From Pelecanus crispus (Eukaryota; Chordata; Aves; Pelecaniformes; Pelecanidae), in the NCBI RefSeq assembly GCF_030463565.1, contig NC_134675.1, positions 18,621,862 to 18,685,861 of the forward strand: a DNA stretch of 64,000 bases. Direction: 5' to 3'. Made by a program: the position numbers and the translations under genes. The stretch's first letter is position 1, and the number at the start of each line of letters is the position of its first letter. Under the pieces are notes generated by a model. The model had not been told where the DNA came from. It did no database searches and was given only the letters and a program-made list of their open reading frames with translations. Below are positions 1 through 10,200 of this stretch, piece by piece.

Positions 1-1100
1 GTATTTACCCTATTGATTCAAAACAAATTTATATGGTGTCATGGGCAAGACAGAATAAACAGCAATCGAGAGTGATCTGGATACTGGGGTTTATTTAAGA
101 ACAATCAATATTAGAGATTTTACCCTACTTAATTATTTCACAGACTCCCCCAGGCCCCACATTATGTTCACTAGGTCTCAATTTCCTGTCCCTTCAGGGG
201 GATCGCAGCTGGTTTGGGAAGGTTGGGCAGAAGGCCATGTTAGTTCCTGCTGTGCAGCTGCTCCCAGTTACCAGTTTTAGGTGTTACCGTCCAAGGTCTC
301 TGGGCCTTTGTCAGCATTCATCTCCACACATCTCCCTGGTCTCTAGAATCTTTCCCCATTTCCATGATCTTCACCTTCTTTCTGGGCCTCCTTCTTTCTG
401 AGACCACTTCTTTTCCAGAACCCATCTTCTCTACCATGTCTTCTTTCTGGGCCCCTAAGCCCCCAGTTTTCCCAATCTAAATAGTTTATGTGTAGAAGCA
501 TAACAGGTGTTCAGCTTCCTAATTGGTGGTTCTGTCTCATATCACTTTATTCATTGGAGGATTTTATCAGTTGCAGCTAGCAAGTAACAGGTTTGTGCTT
601 GAGAGATTAAAAGTTCAATTTCAGACATTCACATTCACCCCCTCTCACACACATGCACACCCCCCAAATTATCTGCCACCTGGCAGCATTCACAATTTAA
701 ACTATTTTTTCACCTATAATATACGGTAAGCAAATAATTTAATAAAATCCTTTTTTTCTCCCCCATTATCTGAAGTTTTAACTACTTTTTGAATTCTATG
801 CATGCTAACATGGAAAAAAAGAAATCTTTAATTCATGTTAGTCTTAGTCCACTGGGGTGCCAGCAATTAACTCAGGTTTTATCAGATTTTCCAAGCACTA
901 AATATTACGCCACATCTTTACTTACAACTCAAGGACCATGCAGAATATGTCTATATATCTATGCTCCAACAATCTTAATAGCCCTAGCTGTCTTTATCAG
1001 GCATGAAAATAAAATACCCATTCTAACCCAGATTAAGCATTTTATTTTATCTTTCATAAGGCAAAGTATACAAAAAATTTGTGTGTGGGGGTGACGGGGA
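1..1100. other. unclassified AT-rich sequence, no gene seen
   Basis: I see no convincing coding region here. The open frames (for example 523-729 and 789-1094) are short, AT-rich and resemble no family I know. There is a C/T-rich stretch around 310-470. The block may be old repeat or intergenic DNA. Confidence 0.5.
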
Positions 1101-1169
1101 AGACCATAGACAAGGCGTGCACACACACAAGTTCACACAGAGACACTGGCCAGCTGCTCTTTAAGGGAT

Positions 1170-2480
1170 GAGGAGGCCAGGAGTCTAGCACAATAACACA
1201 GCATATGACATAGTTGGCCTAGAGACTGGTAGTCCTCTGATATAGCTCAGGCAGCTGAAGGCACAGGCCTGAGCAGAAATGGGGCTCCTGGGGCCATGGG
1301 CAGAGGGTATGGGTAGAGGCCAGAGGTGAGGCTGGTCAGGACCTTTAAGGCCTATTAGTGCTTTCAGGGCTCTGACAGACAAAGATGTATGCACAGAAGC
1401 TGTGGTGGTACATTCCCCCACACACACCTTTTCTCTCTTCAACCTCTTTACGACCTCAGGGATTCCTGCCAGACCGCGACCTTGTGTAGCAAGTTGGTCA
1501 GTTAGGTGCCCCTTAATTGTACCAGAAACTCCTACATGGTTGAAGCGGAGAGCGACCTTGTCCTTATCAGAAACTCTTACATGGTTGAAGCAGGGAGTGA
1601 GAACAATCAAGTTACCCCTGACAGCTTTGAAACAGAGCAGTAATTACCGACCCAGATCATGGCTCGGATGGAGATTTACAATGACTAAAGCCAATCATTT
1701 CACGATCCTATAAAACAGCAGTCCTAATTGAGGCCCTTTGAGCTCTCCTGGACTGCAGCGGGCTGCACCAGCACCTCCCTCTGAGCAGGACTCCTCTCAG
1801 AGCTAGCAAACTCTCAATGTTTGCAGAAATCGGAGGTCCATTGCTGAAGACCGACAGTGGAGCCTAGGCTGAAACCCTTTGCTCCTTGAGGCTCAACCCT
1901 TGCCCGTTGAGAAATGCCAAGGCATTTGACGTGAATATTTCACTGAACTCAAGGGGAATTTTTAACAGGTATACCATTTATATATATATATATTTAAAAA
2001 AAATATATGTGTTCATGTTTGTGTGTATGCATGTGTGAATCGGTTTAAGTAGTCTGTAGATGTATGATTAAATTACAAAGCGAGTCTTATACTGCTGCAT
2101 TATCCTTATTCACATAAACCGCTGACCAAGTCTGAGACTAAGATTGGACCTAGCTGCACCCAGACTCCTCTCTGGAAAGGAGTTTAGAAAGCAAGGGGGT
2201 CTATTCTGAAACTCGTAACTCAACGGGAGGGTCCCTCTTATCCCCTGCATACACAATCTCTTTGTGAATCATTCTAACTCAGTGTAACTTAATTTTCCTT
2301 CATGCACTTCTTCCATGTAGTAATAGAGTGAACCTTGCCATCTTCGAATCTGTAACTAAGTCACTGTTTTGATCAATTTTGTCTAATCACTTTGTTAATC
2401 ACTGATGACTGAGTGCTATTAAAATATCACAATCAAATCCTGCAATTTGCTACAAGTAACTTCTAAACTGCTTCTAAATT
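1170..2480 (+). mobile_element. LTR-like block, copy 1 of a diverged pair
   Basis: Parts of this block match 5280-5720 in the same order. One shared segment begins at the GAGCTCTCCTG motif (about 1740 here, about 5320 there). The other is a run ending in CAACGGGAGGGTC (about 2220 here, about 5620 there). A TATAAAA box lies at 1709-1715 just upstream of the first shared segment, as expected for a promoter in the U3 part of an LTR. I could not fix the exact ends or find a target duplication. An ERV LTR of unknown family is the likeliest reading; a minus-strand open frame at 1185-1610 has no recognisable domain. Confidence 0.5.
1709..1715 (+). promoter_or_regulatory. TATA box of the LTR-like block
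   Basis: TATAAAA sits about 30 bases upstream of the start of the segment shared with the related block at 5280-5720. This is the usual TATA-to-start distance for an LTR promoter. Its function is inferred from position only. Confidence 0.35.
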
Positions 2481-2645
2481 GAAGTGTGTAAAGCCACTCA
2501 CTCACAATAAATTAACATAATCAGCAGGATTCACAAACCTGCATTAGTGACAGAAGCATGCATAGACAGACTCACACACACTAATACACTCTCCTGCAGC
2601 TCCTTTTGCTATTGCCTTTAAGTGCTGGAGTGCTAAGATATGCAA

Positions 2646-3486
2646 GCCACTGATTAGGCTGTGGCCCAAGATTCAGCTAATTGAACAGGATGTGGAAAGC
2701 TACTGGCCCTGACATGAGAAATTGCCAGACATGACAGGTAACAGAGTGAGAAGCTGCCAAAAGTTACAGGCAGCACCATGAGGGATGGCTGGATTGCACT
2801 GGTGGTTAAGGGTGAGCTACGTGAGACTTCACAGACACCTGACAGGGAGCACTGGGGGGCCTTTGGGAGCGTGGAACCTTGCAAGGCCAGCAGTGCCTGG
2901 GTAACTGTAGCATATAAAGCTGGGAGTGTCTAGGGGCTAGTATCAGAAATACCAAATTTGGGTATGGATGTAGCAAAACGGACCAGTGGGGAAAACGTAA
3001 TTAGAGGTGGGTTGTTTATTTGGGAGGGGACCAGGGTGGAGAATGGGAGGGATCAAGGTAGATGAGGGGGGAAGTACAAGCATGGGAAAATGGAGAAAAG
3101 GGGGGATAGAAGAGGCCAGTCGCATGTAAGCAGGCTGCCAGTCAGTACACTTGTTTGACTGAGCCTTGTGCCTGATCACTGCAGTCTGTCCTGTCTTCTT
3201 ATTAAATCCTTTTTCTTAATTCATTTTTCTGTGTGCTCTCACCCTCTATCCTATGTGAGCACTGCAAGGTCTAAGTGCCAGCAACTGGAGAAGGGGCCAC
3301 AAGTCACAGGGCCCATAGGTCTAGGTGCCAACAACCGGAGGAATCAGGGTGTGTTTATATTTCCCTAATGAATTTTAATACTCTGTGTGTATGTGTGTGT
3401 AATTTGCTAGCAAACATCAACCTGGACTAGCTGTCAAGTAGGAGACCTGCATCTGGAAAGACTCAAGGTGTGGGTGAGGGGCCCCT
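2646..3486 (+). repeat. 0.84-kb interspersed repeat, copy outside the palindrome
   Basis: This segment is nearly identical to 37551-38394 (same strand) and to 29357-30200 (opposite strand). I noticed only two substitutions in the first 120 bases plus two length changes, in a G run and a GT run. Homology starts at GCCACTGATTAGG and stops abruptly after GAGGGGCCCC; the flanks differ on both sides. The small open frames inside are not convincing genes. It could be an LTR or a non-autonomous element; no clean terminal repeats or target duplication were found. Confidence 0.75.
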
Positions 3487-4100
3487 AGTCTGGGCATTGA
3501 TACTATAAAGACAGAATCTGTGTAAATATTCAAAGGATCTATGAATGTGGGTGCACTTTTGACTCTACAGAGTGAGGGTGTATGTTTTCACTAGTAAACT
3601 TCAGTCCTTATCACAGCTGGAGAGGAGGAACAGTACCGGGATATCTGTATTCATGTTTATGTGGGTGTAGGTGTTTATGTGAATGCTGGTAAAGGCAGCG
3701 CTCTGTCTGTGGTAGTCTGTGTGGCTGGCTGTGTTAGTGTCCTGTGTGTGTATGTGTCTTCCTCCCTGAAATAAATGCTCAGCCTCGCTACTGGCCAGAT
3801 CTGCAAATGGTAGCAGAGCTGCATCAGTCAGCCTGGGACAGAAAGACCTTAGAAGTCTGAGAATGTATGAGGCTGAGCTTCAGCTCACATTTTTCCTGCA
3901 GAAAATTTATATTCAGAACACTGTCTTTGTAACTGTACTGAGGAAAGGTAAAGTTTGGCATTCATATTTAATATGTGAATTACTGCATAATATTCAACTT
4001 TTTTTTTTTTTACATCTTATGATAAGACCAGTTACATTCAAGTACATCTTTGTTTAAATATGTGTGCTTTTCATCTGTTTTAAAACTGACAATACATCTG
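3487..4100. other. GT-rich unclassified sequence
   Basis: The stretch has many TGTGTG runs and an AATAAA at about 3770 followed by TGCTCAGCC, which could be the end of an LTR R region. No coding region is supported. Confidence 0.35.
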
Positions 4101-4111
4101 AAGAACTGCTG

Positions 4112-4205
4112 ATAGAATCATAGAATCATTTAGGTTGGAAAAGACCTTTAAGATCATCCAGTCCAACCATTAACCTAACATTACCAAGTCCACCACTAAA
4201 CCAAT
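4112..4205 (-). mobile_element. CR1 LINE 3'-end fragment
   Basis: It has the avian CR1 3' terminus read on the minus strand: a TAGAATCATAGAATCA tail followed by the conserved GGTTGGAAAAGACC block. Only about 95 bases remain. Confidence 0.85.
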
Positions 4206-4274
4206 TAAGGGTAGAGTAGCAATTTCATGTTTCCTGGCTTGGTGGCTGGATTATTTATAATGCAAGTAAAAACT

Positions 4275-4530
4275 AGGAATCATTAAGATTGGAAAGGATC
4301 TCTAAGATCATCAGTCCAACCATCAACCCAACACCACCATGCCCACTAAACCATGTCCCCAAGTGCCACGTCTACCCGTTTTTTGAACACTTCCAGGGAT
4401 GGTGACTCCACCACCTCTCTGGGCAGCCTGTCCCAATGCTTGACTACCCTTTCCATGAAGAAATTTTTCCTAATATTCAATCTAAACCTGCCCTGGCGCA
4501 GCTTGAGCCCATTTCCTCTTGTCCTTTTTT
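4275..4530 (-). mobile_element. CR1 LINE 3' fragment
   Basis: This is a second minus-strand CR1 piece. It covers the 3' end and the C-terminal tail of ORF2. It resembles 58770-59035 through the GGCAGCCTGT and TTTTTCCTAATATTC blocks. Confidence 0.85.
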
Positions 4531-4549
4531 TCTTTTCTTTCTATGATTC

Positions 4550-5040
4550 TATGTCCAGTTTTGGGCCCCCCAGTACAAGAAAGACATGGACACGCTGGAG
4601 CAAGTCCAGCAGAGGCCACCAACATGATTAGGGCCCTGGCACTCATGACATACGAGGAAAGGCTGAGAGAGCAGGTTTTATTCAGCCTTAAGAAGAGAAG
4701 GCTTGGGGAGATCTTATTACTGTCTACAGCTAGCTAATGGGAGGGTGTAGAGAAGACAGAGCCAGGCTTCTCAGAGGTGTGCAGGGATAGGATGAGAAGC
4801 AACTGGAACAAGTTGGAACATGGGAAATTGCAATTAGATATGAGGAAAAAGTTTTTCATCACGAGGGTGGTCAGACACTGGAAGAGGGGCTCAGAGAGGT
4901 TATGGGATCTCCATCCTTGGAGATATCCAAAACATGACTGGAAAAGGCCCTGAGCAACCTGTTCTAAGTTGTCCCTGCTTTGAGCAGGAGGTTGGACCAG
5001 AGACTTCCAGAGGTCCCTTCCAACCTAAATTAAATCTGTG
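4550..5040 (+). mobile_element. CR1 LINE 3' fragment, plus strand
   Basis: This piece holds the C-terminal tail of CR1 ORF2 and its 3' end, read on the plus strand. It contains the conserved CCAGTTTTGGGCCCC, a degraded version of the ERVQRRA coding region, and GGTCCCTTCCAACC near the end. Several frame breaks make it non-coding. It is head-to-head with the CR1 at 4275-4530. Confidence 0.85.
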
Positions 5041-5044
5041 CTGC

Positions 5045-5815
5045 AGAGCGCTGTGTGGCGGTGTGCTCCGCTCCCCCCACACCTGACCTTTTCCTGTAAC
5101 CCTGCTCAGGCGATAACCACCAGTGGCGGTCATGATGGCTGCATCCGGCTCAAAGTGGATTCAGGGGAGACAGATAACACAATAGCCAAGGGCTAATTTA
5201 TGGCAATGCGTCCACCTAATCACAGTGAAGAAACTAAAATCTGTGGTGGGTATACAAATATTACTGAGTCAATCATCTTACCCCCATAAATAGTGAGCAG
5301 CCCAAGAGCCATTTGAGCTCTCCTGCACGGCAGCAGGCTGCATGCCAAGATCTCCTCTTGAGTAGGGACACCTCTCAAAGTTACTCCTCAAGGTTGAGAG
5401 ATTCCTTGCTGCAACAGATCCTCGGTAAGTGACAAATAGCATGCTAAACTTTGAAAGCTTAGCTAAGTGATATAAAGGATTGATTGTGCATATATAATCC
5501 TTTAGACATAAACCCTTGGCCAAGTCTGGGACTAGGATTTGATCCAGCCGCACGTAGACTCCTCTCTGAGGAAGGAGTTTAGAAAGCAAGGGGGTCCTTT
5601 CTGAACCTCGTGACTCAACGGGAGGGTCTCCCTGACAGTTTTGTCTGACCCTGTCCTCTATGCAATAAATAATCAAGTGTACCTTGCCATCGAATCTTGT
5701 TAAACCACTGTCACATTTACCATCGAACCTTGTTAACTCACTGTTTTATATCAATAAAGTATATTGTTGCTTCTCTCTTATGAGTGAAGTGCACTCTCAC
5801 TCCATCCATGACACA
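5045..5815 (+). mobile_element. LTR-like block, copy 2 of a diverged pair
   Basis: It shares two ordered segments with 1170-2480 (GAGCTCTCCTG region and CAACGGGAGGGTC region). AATAAA motifs occur near 5664 and 5754, suiting a polyadenylation site in an LTR R region. A minus-strand open frame of 132 codons (5278-5676) crosses it but has no known domain. Exact ends are not resolved. Confidence 0.5.
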
Positions 5816-6394
5816 CTGCCAACAGAAACAGCCATCAGATGCAGCAGTTTGCACAGAAGGACACAAAGAAGGGGACCAGAAACTCTGCTCAGAACAGAAT
5901 ATACTTCCTCATCAATGGTGGTGATACACCTCAGGGCATGGTCCATAGCAGGCGTTGGAACAACTGATCCTGTAACATCAGAGGTTTCAACCCAGACAGA
6001 GCTCCAGAAGGAGAATGCAGCTCTGCAGGGGGTGCCTGGGGCCTCTTGCTGAGGCCAGGGCATTGGGAGACAGTGTTCTAGTCCACAGGAGTTGTGTGCT
6101 CATTGAGGATCTGTGTCGCCAAGTTAAGAAGCTGCAGGAGGAGGTCAAAAGACTGTGCGGCATCAGAGATGACAAGAAAGAGGTCAACCAGATCTCTGAG
6201 ACTTCCATGATGCCAAAGGCTGGAAGCTTGTGACTTCTGGCACCAGGAGGAAGGCTCCTGCTCCACCTCAAAATTTGCAATCACAGGACAGACAGTGCCC
6301 TCATAGCTGACAAGGGCCTGGGAGCTTTGTCCAGCAAAGCACTCAAGCCAGCCGGACCTGAGACATGCAGGAAAAACAGGAGGAAGCGGCGAGC

Positions 6395-6874
6395 GATAGT
6401 AGTGAGAGACTCCCTGCTGCAGGGGATGGAGATCCCCATCTGCTAACCTGACCTGTCATCTAAGGAGGTTTGCTGCTTGCTGGGGGCTTGGATCCAGGAT
6501 GCTGTTGCAAGACAGCCGAGACTTGTCTGGCTCTACTACCCCCTGCTGCTCTTCCATGTGGGCACCAATGACACTGCCAAGGGTGACCTGGAAAGTATCA
6601 AGCATGACTATGTGGGTCTGGGGGCAATGGTCAAGGGCATGGGGGCCCAGGTGGTGTTCTCCTCTATCCTGCTGGTGAGGGGGAAGGGCTTGAGGAGAAC
6701 TGGACAGATCCTGCAGGTCAACAATAGGTTGCACAGCTGGTGTCAGCAACAGGGTTTTGTTTTTTATGACCATGAGACCCTCTCTGAGGATCAAAGATAC
6801 CTTGGAAGAGATGGGATCCACCTGAATAATGGGGCAAAAGCTTTTTTTGCCAACAGGCTGGCCAACCTGGGGTA
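6395..6874 (+). pseudogene. CR1 ORF1 SGNH/GDSL esterase-like domain, decayed
   Basis: CR1 ORF1 proteins bind RNA and carry an SGNH-hydrolase (esterase) domain. The last 132 codons (6477-6875) are open and keep the block containing HVGTNDT and the C-terminal GRDGIHL, which carry the family's Asn and His catalytic positions. Upstream, the nucleophile motif reads VVRDSLL instead of VVGDSLL, so the glycine next to the catalytic Ser is changed. A stop follows shortly after it (about 6446), splitting the domain. A coiled-coil piece rich in Leu, Lys and Glu lies upstream at 6015-6233 in another frame. The copy is clearly dead. Confidence 0.75.
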
Positions 6875-7005
6875 AACTAGGAAGGACGGGGAAGGGAGAG
6901 AGTGACCAACAATCACCTGAGGAAGGGGTGGACCAGGTTGGCAAGCAAAGTGTGTGGGGTAATGTAAACAGAAGGGACCTTGTAATCAACAAAACAGGGC
7001 TGAAG

Positions 7006-7561
7006 GGGGCTGTCGTGGTTTAACCCCAGTCGGCAACTAAGCACCACACAGCCGCTCACTCACCCTCCCCCTGCCCCGGTGGGATGGGGGAGAGACTCAG
7101 AAAAAAAAAGTAAAATCCATGGGTTGAGATAAAGGCAGTTTAATAGGACAGCAGAGGAAGAGAAAATAATAATAATAATAATAATAAAATATACAAAGCA
7201 AGTGATGCACAATGCAATTGCTCACCACCCACCGACTGATACCCAGACAGCTCCCGAGCAGCGATCACTGCCCCCCAGCCAACTCCCCCCAGTTTATACA
7301 CTGAGCATGACGTCATATGGTATGGAATAGCCCTTTGGTTAGTTTGGATCAACTATTCTCGCTGTGCCCCCTCCCAGTTTCTTGTGCACCTGGCAGAGCA
7401 TGGGAAGCTGAAAAGTCCTTGACTAGTGTAAGCAGTACTTAGCAACAACTAAAACATCAGTGTGTTATCAGCATTCTTCTCATCCTAAATCCAAAACACA
7501 GCACTATACCAGCTACTAGGAAGAAAATTAACTCTATCCCAGCTGAAACCAGGACAGGGGC
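7006..7561 (-). mobile_element. solo ERVL-type LTR with 5-bp target duplication
   Basis: The LTR itself is 7011-7556 (546 bp). It starts TGTCGTGGTTT and ends AAACCAGGACA, so the termini are imperfect inverted repeats of the TG...CA type. The flanking GGGGC at 7006-7010 recurs at 7557-7561 as a 5-bp target-site duplication. Read on the minus strand, it matches the common avian LTR that begins TGTCCTGGTTTCAGCTGG, which I know as ERVL-type. An ATA/ATT triplet run lies at about 7166-7188. It inserted in the CR1 between ORF1 and ORF2, so it is younger than that CR1. Confidence 0.85.
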
Positions 7562-7611
7562 CCACCCCAAGGGTATCCACATAAAAAAGAAAGTGCCTAC
7601 CAGACAGAACT

Positions 7612-9287
7612 GTGGGGAAAACTCTCATACTGGGTGCCTCTCTGAAGTGTCTGTACACTAATGCACGCAGCATGGGGAACAAACAGGAGGAATTAGAGTT
7701 CTGTGTGCAGTTACATGGTTATGAACTCATTGGGATCACGGAGACATGGTGGGATAGATCACATGACTGGAGTGCTGCAGTGGATGGATACAGGCTCTTT
7801 AGGAAGAACAGTCCGGGAAGGTGAGGAGGGGGAGTTGCCCTTCATGTGAGAGACCAGCAGGAATGCATGGAGCCCTGAGTAGGGATGGGTGATGAGCCAG
7901 CTGAGAGCTTATGGGCCATGATTAGCAGGCAGACCAATGTGGACAACACTGTGATGGGTGTCTGCTATAGACCGCCTGATCAGGAAGAAGTAGATGAGGC
8001 CTTCTTCAGACAACTGGAAGAAGCCTCATGTTCGCAGGCTCTGGTCCTCATAGGAGACTGGAACCACCCCGATATCTGTTGGAGGGACAACACAGCAGGC
8101 CACGAGCAATCCAGGATGTTTCTGAAGTGCATTGAAGACAACTTCCTGACGCAGTTGACTGAGGAGCCGATGTAGAGGTGCTCTGCTGGACCTCATACTT
8201 ACAAATAAGGAAGAACTGGTCAGGGATGTGAAGGTTGGGGGTGGCCTTGGCTGCAGTGACCATGAGATGACAGAGTTCAGGATCCTGAGAGGAGGGAAAC
8301 AAGGCATTAAGCAAGATCACAACCCTGGACTTCAGGAGAGCAGGCTTTGGCCTGTTCAGGAATATGCATGGAAGCATCCAATGGGAGATGGTCCTTGGGA
8401 GAAGAGGGGTCAAAGAGAACTGGCTGATTTTCAAGGATCACTTCCTCCAAGTGATCCTCCAAGCTCAAGAACAGTCCATCCCAAAGAGCAGGAAATCAAG
8501 CAAAGGCAGCAGGAGGACTGCATGGGTGAACAAAGAGCTCCTGACTAAACTCAAACATAAAAAGGAAGCATACAGGAGGTGGAAGCAGGGAAAAGTGACT
8601 TTGGAGGAATATAGAGACACTATCCAAGTGTGCAGGGATGGAGTTAGGAAAGCCAAAGCCCACCAGATTGGTGAGGGACATGAAAGGCAACAAGAAAGGT
8701 TTCTACAGGTATATCAGCAGCAAAAGGAAGACTAGGGAAAATGTGAGCCCTCTGCTGAATGGGAATGGGGACCTGGTCACAAAGGACATGGAGAAGGTTG
8801 AAGTACTCAATGCCTTCTTTGCCTTGGTCTTTACTGGTAAGACTTGCCTTCAGGAATCCCATGTCCCTGAAATGAGTGGGAAAGTCCAGGGCAAGGCAGA
8901 CTTGCCATCCGTGGAGGAGGATCAGGTTAAAGAATATTTAAACAAACTGGACAAACACAAGTCCATGGGACCTGATGGGATGCACCCACGAGTGCCGAGG
9001 GAGCTGGCTGATGTCATTGCAAGGCCACTCTCAATTATCTTTGAAAGGTCATGGCAATCGGGAGAGGTTCCTGAGGACTGGAGGAAAGCAAATGTCACTC
9101 CTATCTTCAAGTAGGGCAAGAACGAGGATCCAGGGAACTACATGCCTGTTCAGCCTCATCTTGATCCCTGGGAAGGTGATGGAGCAACTAATCCCGGAGA
9201 CCATTTCCAGGCCCATGAGGGACAAGAAGGTGATCGGGAGTAGTCAGCATGGATTTATGAAGGGGAACTCATGTCTGACCGACCTGC
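7612..9287 (+). pseudogene. CR1 ORF2 endonuclease and RT start, broken
   Basis: CR1 ORF2 encodes an apurinic-type endonuclease followed by reverse transcriptase. The first open piece (7612-7824) has YTNARSMGNKQEEL and IGITETWW, carrying the endonuclease Asn and Glu positions. The next (7885-8175) has VCYRPP and IGDWNHPD. A later piece (8638-9114) has the linker [11 protein letters not shown] and the RT entry motif [11 protein letters not shown]. Frame breaks lie between the pieces, and a stop follows at 9112. The RT palm with its FADD motif is missing because sequence identity with CR1 ends at 9287. Confidence 0.8.
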
Positions 9288-10147
9288 TTGTAATTATGTC
9301 ATCATTTGAGATTTTTTTTTACTCTGAGCAGAACGCATTTGGTAAAACTAAAATGTCTCACTAATTTCAATGTGGCAAGGGTCAGTTATGAATATTTGTA
9401 ATGTCTGTTCCCTGTTTTAGGAAAGACATTTGGGGCAGAAGTAATTTTGCATAATTTTAGATGTATTTCATGAAGATGTCTATGCTGGAGCTAGCTATCT
9501 TATGCTTCTCCAGGGAAGAGAAATGGGCACTTTGCATTGCACCCTAAAAGTGTCTTTTTCTCTCCATTGACTAAAAGGAGCCCTAGGATGAGGATCTCGG
9601 TTGAAGATATCATGTTGGAAATGTCTAATCTGCAAAAGTATCATATATCTGACCAATTGCAGACTACTGCAATGGGATAAAATCTCTTTGTTATTTTACA
9701 CTGCCACATCCTACCACAATATCTCTACCACAATTGAGCCCCTGGTGAAAGTTAGTTGCTTTGATGTGCATCTTGTCTGCATTGTCTAGATGTCTGGCCA
9801 GTACATAGAAGCACCTCTTGGACTGGTCTGAGATAGTGGATTCTTTCCCAGAGAATTTGTCCATAAAACTGTAAACTGAAATTCTCAAAGGAATTGTGGT
9901 CCCATCTCTGAATGAATGGTGCTGGTAGAAATCAATTTGCATTGGAAGGTCATGCTGTTGTGCTGGTTGTCCTCTGATTTCAGAGCTGATGAAGCCAAAA
10001 CTTTGTCTGTTGGAGAAGCGAGGGTGCCTTTTGCTACTCTGGGGTTGTTTGTTGACTCCACATTGTGGGGCTTTTTTGTTTGTTTGTTTTGTTCATGGTT
10101 GTGGTTTTTTTTTTTTTAATAACATCACTCTTTTAATTTCTTTCCAG
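9288..10147 (+). other. APBA1 upstream intron sequence, left copy
   Basis: This is the non-coding lead-in to the first APBA1 coding exon. It ends in a T-rich tract and a good splice acceptor (CTTTCCAG, ending at 10147). The matching right-arm stretch is 57633-58492. Short open frames here have no recognisable domain. Confidence 0.6.
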
Positions 10148-10161
10148 TCCTGGTAGACAAA

Positions 10162-10176
10162 ATGTCTATAGAATAA
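10162..10176 (+). promoter_or_regulatory. four-codon upstream ORF in APBA1 5'UTR
   Basis: ATG TCT ATA GAA TAA lies 39 bases before the APBA1 start, in the same frame, inside the same exon. It is unchanged in the right arm (57604-57618, minus). It could reduce initiation at the main start. This is visible in the sequence, but any effect is inference. Confidence 0.4.
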
Positions 10177-10200
10177 GTGGCCTACACACCAGAACTTTCC

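Larger units (their letters stand above)
5820..9287 (+). mobile_element. long CR1 LINE, cut off at its 3' side by the palindrome boundary
   Basis: The element runs from the ORF1 coiled-coil region through the ORF1 esterase, the ORF2 endonuclease and the start of the reverse transcriptase. A solo LTR (7011-7556) interrupts it between ORF1 and ORF2. CR1 copies normally lose their 5' end; this one instead lacks its 3' end (RT palm, C-terminus, 3' tail) and stops exactly where the inverted repeat begins. That points to a rearrangement breakpoint inside the element. Many frameshifts and stops make it non-functional. Confidence 0.88.

Noticed and set aside
10174-10176. TAA just after an ATG as a disabling mutation in APBA1
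   Set aside because: The conserved APBA1 N-terminus begins at the later ATG (10201), so this stop belongs to a 5'UTR upstream ORF.
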